NCBI GenBank assembly: GCA_900756715.1
Contig: CAAELC010000010.1
Coordinates: forward strand, 1 to 18,805
Length of the DNA stretch: 18,805 nt
Source of the DNA: an uncultured Oscillospiraceae bacterium
GTDB lineage: Bacteria; Bacillota; Clostridia; Oscillospirales; Oscillospiraceae
Reading direction: 5' to 3'
A program made the translations under genes and the position numbers. Below the pieces are notes generated by a model that searched no databases, was not told the DNA's origin, and worked only from the letters and a program-made list of their open reading frames with translations. This document shows positions 14,795-18,805 of the stretch, one piece after another; the first letter of the stretch is position 1, and every line of letters begins with the position of its first letter.

Positions 14795-15351
14795 CAGACA
14801 GACATCAATTCCTTTTCCTTGGTATCCAGCAGGCGGTCGATTTCCTTGCAGCTGTCGTCGGTCAGCTTTTGCAGGTCTTTTTCCGCCTTTTTCAGCTCGT
14901 CTTCGGTGATGGCGGAAGCCTTCTGCTGCTTTTTGAAATACTCCATGGCATCACGGCGGATGTTGCGCACGGCCACCTTGCCATTTTCAGCGTATTTGTG
15001 AATCTGCTTGACCAGCTCCTTACGGCGCTCCTCCGTCAGCTGGGGGAAGGACAGGCGGATGCTCTTGCCGTCGTTCTGGGGATTGATGCCCAGATCTGAC
15101 TCCAGAATGGCCTTTTCGATGGCACGCAGCAGGCTGCCATCCCAGGGGGTGATAACCAGGGAGCGGGGATCGGGAGAGGCAACAGAGCCAACCTGCTGAA
15201 TGGGAGTGGGCGTGCCGTAATAATCCACGCTGATGCGGTTGAGCACGGACGCATTGGCACGGCCGGCACGCACGGCGGCAAAGTCGCTTTTCACGGATTC
15301 GATGCTTTTGGCCATCTTTTCCTCATAAATCTTATACTCGTCTTTCAGCAT
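14794..15351 (-). CDS. frr: Ribosome recycling factor
   Basis: Splits post-termination ribosomes together with EF-G; 185 aa, the normal length. The protein shows the three-helix core (residues 1-30 and about 105-185) and the beta domain in between. Clear motifs are VRAGRANASVLNRI, VDYYGTPTPIQQVGSV, ESDLGINPQNDGKSIRLSFPQLTEERR and VAVRNIRRDA. The ribosome binding site AAGGAGG lies within the last codons of pyrH (Lys-Glu-Ala-stop), 7 bases before the ATG. Confidence 0.98.
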   Translation of the reverse strand: MLKDEYKIYEEKMAKSIESVKSDFAAVRAGRANASVLNRISVDYYGTPTPIQQVGSVASPDPRSLVITPWDGSLLRAIEKAILESDLGINPQNDGKSIRLSFPQLTEERRKELVKQIHKYAENGKVAVRNIRRDAMEYFKKQQKASAITEDELKKAEKDLQKLTDDSCKEIDRLLDTKEKELMSV

Positions 15352-15353
15352 TG

Positions 15354-16073
15354 TTATGCCTCCTTCACAATCGTTCCGATTTTTTCACCACGCAGCACGC
15401 GGATGATATTGTAGGGGTCCTTCAGGGCAAACACCAGCACGGGGATATGATTGTCCATGGAAAGGCTGGTGGCGGTGGAGTCCATGACGGCCAGATGCCG
15501 CTTGAGCACCTCGTCATAGGTGATGGCGTCGAACTTGCGGGCATTTTCAAACTTGGCAGGGTCGCAGTCGTACACGCCGTCGATATTCTTGGCGAGCAGA
15601 ATAACATCTGCGCCAATCTCAGCCGCCCGCAGCACCGCCGCCGTGTCCGTGGAGAAGAAGGGGCTGCCGATGCCGCAGCCGAAGATGACTACCCGGCCCT
15701 TTTCCAGATGCCGGATGGCGCGGGCCCGGATATACGGCTCGGCCACTTCTTTAATCTCCAGCGCGGTCTGCACGCGGACATCCACGCCCTTCTGCTCCAG
15801 CACATCGGCCATGGCCATACAGTTCATGGCGGTGGCCAGCATGCCCATGTGGTCGGCCCGGGTACGCTCGATATACCCCTCGCCGTTTTTCACACCGCGC
15901 CAGAAGTTGCCGCCGCCGATGACGATGCCAACCTCCACACCCATCTCCACGCACTGGCGGATTACATCCGCCACCTGACCCATGACCTGAAAATCAAGGC
16001 CGAAATGCTTGTCGCCGGCCAGCGCCTCGCCGCTGATCTTCAGCAAGACGCGCTTATATTTCGGTTCGTCCAT
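15354..16073 (-). CDS. pyrH: UMP kinase
   Basis: Bacterial-type hexameric uridylate kinase, UMP + ATP to UDP + ADP; 239 aa. Motifs: LLKISGEALAG, GGGNFWRG, DHMGMLATAMN, GSPFFSTDTAA and VMDSTATSLSMDNHIP. The start at 16073 is preferred over the upstream in-frame ATG at 16094 because AGGAGG lies 6 bases upstream of it. It is the first gene of the long minus-strand run. One oddity is that the usual GTGNPFF loop reads GIGSPFF (Ile135, Ser137). In E. coli the corresponding Thr138 and Asn140 are linked to nucleotide regulation. Confidence 0.97.
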   Translation of the reverse strand: MDEPKYKRVLLKISGEALAGDKHFGLDFQVMGQVADVIRQCVEMGVEVGIVIGGGNFWRGVKNGEGYIERTRADHMGMLATAMNCMAMADVLEQKGVDVRVQTALEIKEVAEPYIRARAIRHLEKGRVVIFGCGIGSPFFSTDTAAVLRAAEIGADVILLAKNIDGVYDCDPAKFENARKFDAITYDEVLKRHLAVMDSTATSLSMDNHIPVLVFALKDPYNIIRVLRGEKIGTIVKEA

Positions 16074-16104
16074 AGGAAGCCTCCTGCATTTCATATTCCA
16101 GTGT

Positions 16105-16133
16105 ATTCTACCTTATTTCCGCCCGTTTGCATA
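16105..16133 (-). promoter_or_regulatory. Candidate promoter for the pyrH operon
   Basis: TAGAAT on the minus strand (16110-16105), 31 bp before the pyrH start codon, with a poor -35 (TATGCA, 17 bp away). It is the best candidate in the roughly 190-bp divergent gap and would give a leader of about 25 bases. No other gene or conserved leader structure was seen in this gap apart from the divergent promoter on the + strand. Confidence 0.45.
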
Positions 16134-16203
16134 GGGGGTAAATGAAGTTTTTTCCCGATCTCTCTTTTCTTTTATGCAATTTGCGGCTTTTCATCCGAAA
16201 ATC

Positions 16204-16231
16204 TTGTATTTTTGCACAAATCTGGTATAAT
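16204..16231 (+). promoter_or_regulatory. Promoter of the MBL hydrolase gene, extended -10
   Basis: TGGTATAAT (16223-16231) is a perfect -10 with the TGn extension. A weak TTGTAT lies 16 bp upstream (16204-16209). The start codon follows 34 bp downstream, with AGGAGG 9 bases before it. The extended -10 can compensate for the weak -35. Confidence 0.65.
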
Positions 16232-16265
16232 GGACGCAAAGACCATCTGAAGGAGGCTATTCGCC

Positions 16266-17159
16266 ATGGAACTGACCCATGTGCTTGGAAACACCTATGT
16301 TGCAGACGGAGCCACTGCCCTGATTCCTCTGTACAAGCTGAATGAGCGGGATGTCATTCTGATGGACACCGGCTATGCCAAGCTGGACCGGAGCGCGCTG
16401 GAGCATCTGATCGACGACAACGGCTTCTGCCTAAAGGGAATCATCTGCTCGCACGCCCACTTTGACCACACGGGGAATGTGCGCCATTTTCAGCAGCGGT
16501 ACGGCGCACTGGCGGCGGCCCAGATCATCGAGGCGGGCATTTCCGTCAACCCGGATGCCTACCGGGCCAATTATGTGCCGCTGACCTACGGCAAAAGCCG
16601 GGAAATCTTTCTGGAAGAGTGCTTTATTGCCGATGTGATAATCCCCGCCAATGCAGCACAGCTTGATTTCTGCGGCGCACGGTTCGGCATTTTGCAGCTG
16701 CCGGGCCACAGCTGCGGACATATCGGCATCATCACGCCGGACAATGTGGCCTATCTGGGTGACTGCCTCATCAGCCGGTCGCAGATCGACAGCGCCAAGC
16801 TGCCAACCTCCATGTTTATCGCCCGGGATCTGGAGAGCAAGCGGTCGCTGCGCAGTCTCTCCTGCCCGGCCTACATCGTGGCGCACAAGCAGGTGCTGAC
16901 GGACATTTCCGGGCTCATTGACGACAATATTTCTTTTTTTGAGAACAAGGCTGAGGAGGTGCTGTCCTGCCTGGCGGACGGCATGACCTTTGACCAGTGG
17001 ATTTATGCCTTTTGCCAGAAGGAAAATGTGCATGTGCACAACGAACTGAAATTCAACATCACAGAGCGGAACTTTTCCAACTTTATAGGCTGGCTGACAG
17101 ACAGCGGGCAAGTGACTGTAAGCCGGGAGCTATGCGCCAAAAAATACAGTCATGGCTGA
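16266..17159 (+). CDS. MBL-fold metallo-hydrolase, substrate unknown
   Basis: 297 aa. The metallo-beta-lactamase fold signature SHAHFDH supplies His63, His65, Asp67 and His68. Further ligands are His148 in LPGHSCGH, Asp166 in YLGDCL and His207 in VAHKQ, so a complete di-metal site is present. The C-terminal 80 residues after the last His form an extra helical part, without a motif I recognise. The family spans glyoxalase II, lactonases, nucleases and others; the sequence does not point to one. It has its own promoter, is divergent from pyrH, and overlaps the start of the following pseudouridine synthase gene by 8 bp, so the two are co-transcribed. Confidence 0.9.
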   Translation: MELTHVLGNTYVADGATALIPLYKLNERDVILMDTGYAKLDRSALEHLIDDNGFCLKGIICSHAHFDHTGNVRHFQQRYGALAAAQIIEAGISVNPDAYRANYVPLTYGKSREIFLEECFIADVIIPANAAQLDFCGARFGILQLPGHSCGHIGIITPDNVAYLGDCLISRSQIDSAKLPTSMFIARDLESKRSLRSLSCPAYIVAHKQVLTDISGLIDDNISFFENKAEEVLSCLADGMTFDQWIYAFCQKENVHVHNELKFNITERNFSNFIGWLTDSGQVTVSRELCAKKYSHG

Positions 17160-17802
17160 AATTGTTTATCAGGACCGGCGGGTGCTGGTGGCCGTGAAAC
17201 CCGCCAGAGTACTCTCCACCGATGATTCGGGCGGTCTGCCGGAGCTGCTGCGTCGGCAGACCGGTCTGGACTGCGTGCGCACCGTACACCGGCTGGACGC
17301 AGCGGTTGGAGGACTGATGGTGCTGGCCCTGTCCCGGAAGGCCGCTTCCCTTTTATCTGAGCAGGTACGACGGCATGAGCTGGACAAGGAGTATTTCGCC
17401 GCCGTTCACGGTATACCGGAGGAGCCGGAAGGCGAGCTTTTCGATTTGCTGGGCCGGGACAGTGCGCGGCGCATTACCTATGTGGCCGCAGCGCCGGGAA
17501 AAGGCGTGCAGAAGGCCGGACTGTCCTACCGGGTATTGGCCACGGCGCAGGGACTGTCTCTGATCCGAATCCGGCTGCACACCGGACGCACCCATCAGAT
17601 TCGGGTACAGTTTGCCTCCCGGGGTCTGCCGTTGGTGGGGGACCGGAAATACGGGCTGGCCGAGGGCGACGGCCCTATTGCTCTGTTTTCCTGCCGGATA
17701 GGCTTTAACCATCCGGAAAGCGGAGAGCGGCTGTCTTTTTTCCGCCGCCCACCGGATGAAGGCGTGTGGACGCTGTTTGACGAAGCCTGCTACACGCCTT
17801 GA
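17152..17802 (+). CDS. RluA-family pseudouridine synthase, short form
   Basis: Isomerises uridine to pseudouridine in rRNA or tRNA; the target cannot be assigned. 216 aa with no S4 RNA-binding domain, shorter than RluC/RluD. The catalytic motif is VHRLDAAVGGLMVLA with Asp49; the more usual text is HRLDxxTSG, so the Thr-Ser pair is replaced by Val-Gly. DKEYFAAVHG, IRIRLHTGRTHQIRVQF and PLVGDRKYG complete the fold signature. The start overlaps the end of the MBL gene and no clear ribosome binding site is visible, which implies coupled translation. Confidence 0.92.
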   Translation: MAEIVYQDRRVLVAVKPARVLSTDDSGGLPELLRRQTGLDCVRTVHRLDAAVGGLMVLALSRKAASLLSEQVRRHELDKEYFAAVHGIPEEPEGELFDLLGRDSARRITYVAAAPGKGVQKAGLSYRVLATAQGLSLIRIRLHTGRTHQIRVQFASRGLPLVGDRKYGLAEGDGPIALFSCRIGFNHPESGERLSFFRRPPDEGVWTLFDEACYTP

Positions 17803-17851
17803 TCCGTTTCTTTGCTGCGCGCACAGGCAGCAGCAGAAAAATAGCTCATCT

Positions 17852-17877
17852 GCTTGATGCCATGTCCGGCATCAAGC
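17852..17877. repeat. Perfect 10-bp hairpin 3' of the pseudouridine synthase gene
   Basis: GCTTGATGCC (17852-17861) and GGCATCAAGC (17868-17877) are perfect inverted copies around a 6-base loop. There is no T tract, so it is not by itself a terminator. A small CTTG/CAAG hairpin (17878-17889) follows, then the strong terminator stem. Confidence 0.65.
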
Positions 17878-17886
17878 CTTGCAGGC

Positions 17887-17940
17887 AAGCCAAAGGGGCG
17901 TCCCGGTACATGGCCGGGACGCCCCTTTGGCTTTCATATA
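17887..17940 (+). terminator. Strong rho-independent terminator between convergent genes
   Basis: A 20-bp perfect stem (17887-17906 with 17914-17933) around a 7-base loop TACATGG; the core of the arms is GGGGCGTCCCGG/CCGGGACGCCCC. It is followed on the + strand by TTTCATATATG. It ends the MBL/pseudouridine synthase transcript and probably also blocks reading from the convergent flavoprotein gene, though the minus side (TTGCCTG) is less U-rich. Confidence 0.85.
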
Positions 17941-17989
17941 TGCTCTATGCCGTCCGTTTTATTTTCCGGCAGGCGGTGCGGCTGCCTCC

Positions 17990-18805
17990 TCACGCTTTCC
18001 CGGAAAGCAGCCCTGCCAGATGGCCGCTTGACCACGCCCATTGCAGGTTGAAGCCGCCGCAATCGCCGTCAATATCCAGCACCTCGCCGCAGGCGTAGAG
18101 ACCGGGAACCAGACGGCTTTCCAGCGTCCGGGGATCGAACTCCGCCGTGTCCAGCCCCCCGGCAGTGACCTGCGCCTGATCGAAGCCGCAGGTACCGGTG
18201 ACGGGCAGTGCGAAATGCTTACAGGCGCGGGCAAGACGGCGGGCATCCGACTCCGTCAGATCGCAAAACAGGCCGGAGTGGGTGGAAACCCCGGCATATT
18301 TTACCACCATCTGCCCCAGACGGCTGTGCAGCACCCCTGTAAACACCTTGCCGCAGGTCAGCTCCTCCCCCGCTGCGGCGGTCCGGCAGCGTCTGAGCAG
18401 CCAGCCGGTGATTTCCTCCTCCGTTTTCTCTGCCCACAGGTCCAGCGACAGGGTTATCCCCTCTTCGCCGGCGGTGCAGCGGGAAATTTCAAAAATAGCC
18501 GGGCCGCTTACGCCATACTCCGTGAACAGGATCTCGCCGTTATTTTCCGCCAGCATTTCATGGCCCCTGTACAGGCACACATGGGCGGGGGTCTTGACCC
18601 CCTTCAGGGCCCGGGGATAGGTGGGCTCCGTCTTCAGCTGCACCAGTGCAGGGTACAGGGCTGTGCGGTGATGGCCCAGCGCCTTTGCCAGACGATAGCC
18701 GTCCGGCACACCCCCCACCTTGCTGCCGGCTGCGCCGCCGGCGGCAAGAATCACATGGGTGATCTCCGTCAGGCGAAGGCCGCTTTCAAGTGCGGCGGAA
18801 AAATA
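17990..18805 (-). CDS. NAD(P)/FAD-dependent oxidoreductase, HI0933/BaiN family (partial, N-terminus outside window)
   Basis: C-terminal 271 residues of a flavoprotein usually about 400 aa long. The frame runs open through the window edge; the in-frame GTG at 18754 is internal, because the upstream codons (reading YFSAALESGLRLTEITHV) continue the family pattern into ILAAGGAAGSKVGG. The C-terminal FAD-binding signature is well kept: QVTAGGLDTAEFDPRT, LVPGLYACGEVLDIDGDCGGFN and LQWAWSSGHLAG. Members include BaiN-like bile-acid dehydrogenation candidates and many of unknown function; the substrate cannot be told here. It is convergent with the + strand genes. Confidence 0.92.
   Translation of the reverse strand, partial: YFSAALESGLRLTEITHVILAAGGAAGSKVGGVPDGYRLAKALGHHRTALYPALVQLKTEPTYPRALKGVKTPAHVCLYRGHEMLAENNGEILFTEYGVSGPAIFEISRCTAGEEGITLSLDLWAEKTEEEITGWLLRRCRTAAAGEELTCGKVFTGVLHSRLGQMVVKYAGVSTHSGLFCDLTESDARRLARACKHFALPVTGTCGFDQAQVTAGGLDTAEFDPRTLESRLVPGLYACGEVLDIDGDCGGFNLQWAWSSGHLAGLLSGKA

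Noticed and set aside
12305..15001. An 898-codon open frame on the + strand, and similar ones at 1033-3354, 5427-7505 and 9788-12025
   Set aside because: They lie antisense to well-recognised genes, run straight across gene boundaries, and have His/Gln/Arg/Gly-rich composition without any domain. They reflect the codon bias of GC-rich genes on the other strand.
16074..16265. A riboswitch or small RNA gene in the divergent gap
   Set aside because: I see only promoter elements and ribosome binding sites, with no conserved fold or strong dyad.
17990..18754. A complete 254-residue flavoprotein starting at 18754
   Set aside because: That codon is an internal GTG; the frame stays open to the window edge with family-like sequence, so the gene is truncated by the window.

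Overview
The window looks like a chromosomal segment of a moderately GC-rich Clostridia (Firmicutes), most plausibly an Oscillospiraceae/Ruminococcaceae-type gut anaerobe. The evidence is the Gram-positive replicative polymerase PolC, the order pyrH-frr-uppS-cdsA-dxr-rseP-ispG-polC typical of Firmicutes, a bacitracin-type (Bce) two-component/ABC module, and AGGAGG-type ribosome binding sites. The taxon is inferred from gene content and protein style, not from a database match.

Layout. Almost everything from 264 to 16073 is on the minus strand. Reading in the direction of transcription, pyrH (16073) starts a tightly packed housekeeping run: pyrH, frr, uppS, cdsA, dxr, rseP, ispG, polC. Gaps are 2-27 bp or overlaps, except about 110 bp before ispG. 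These genes cover UMP phosphorylation, ribosome recycling, the MEP isoprenoid pathway (dxr, ispG), undecaprenyl-PP synthesis, CDP-diacylglycerol synthesis, site-2 proteolysis and DNA replication. Immediately after polC (33 bp) come four genes of a BceRS-BceAB-type antimicrobial-peptide sensing and detoxification module: response regulator, histidine kinase, ABC ATPase, 10-TM permease. A nitrilase-family gene follows, then about 260 bp of non-coding DNA with a 13-bp tandem repeat.

To the right of pyrH a divergent + strand pair encodes an MBL-fold hydrolase and a short RluA-family pseudouridine synthase. It is followed by a cluster of hairpins ending in a very strong terminator. A convergent, window-truncated HI0933/BaiN-type flavoprotein closes the window.

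Most interesting points. (1) The sensor kinase of the Bce module is split by a single-base frameshift exactly between its N box and its DTGIGI box. (2) The nitrilase carries an in-frame TAG at codon 14, where the family has Gln, and no gene here uses TAG as its true stop. (3) The bceAB-like pair has its own intergenic promoter with a perfect TATAAT, a perfect TTACA-N4-TGTAA dyad matching the BceR-type operator, and an additional 11-bp perfect inverted repeat overlapping the core promoter. (4) PolC is about 120 residues shorter than the classical enzyme, apparently by loss of an N-terminal subdomain. (5) Several structured intergenic elements are present. I see no phage, transposase, CRISPR array, tRNA or rRNA. 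I did not find clear evidence of a wholly new system; the kinase lesion plus intact effector/operator is the closest thing to an unexplained biological situation.
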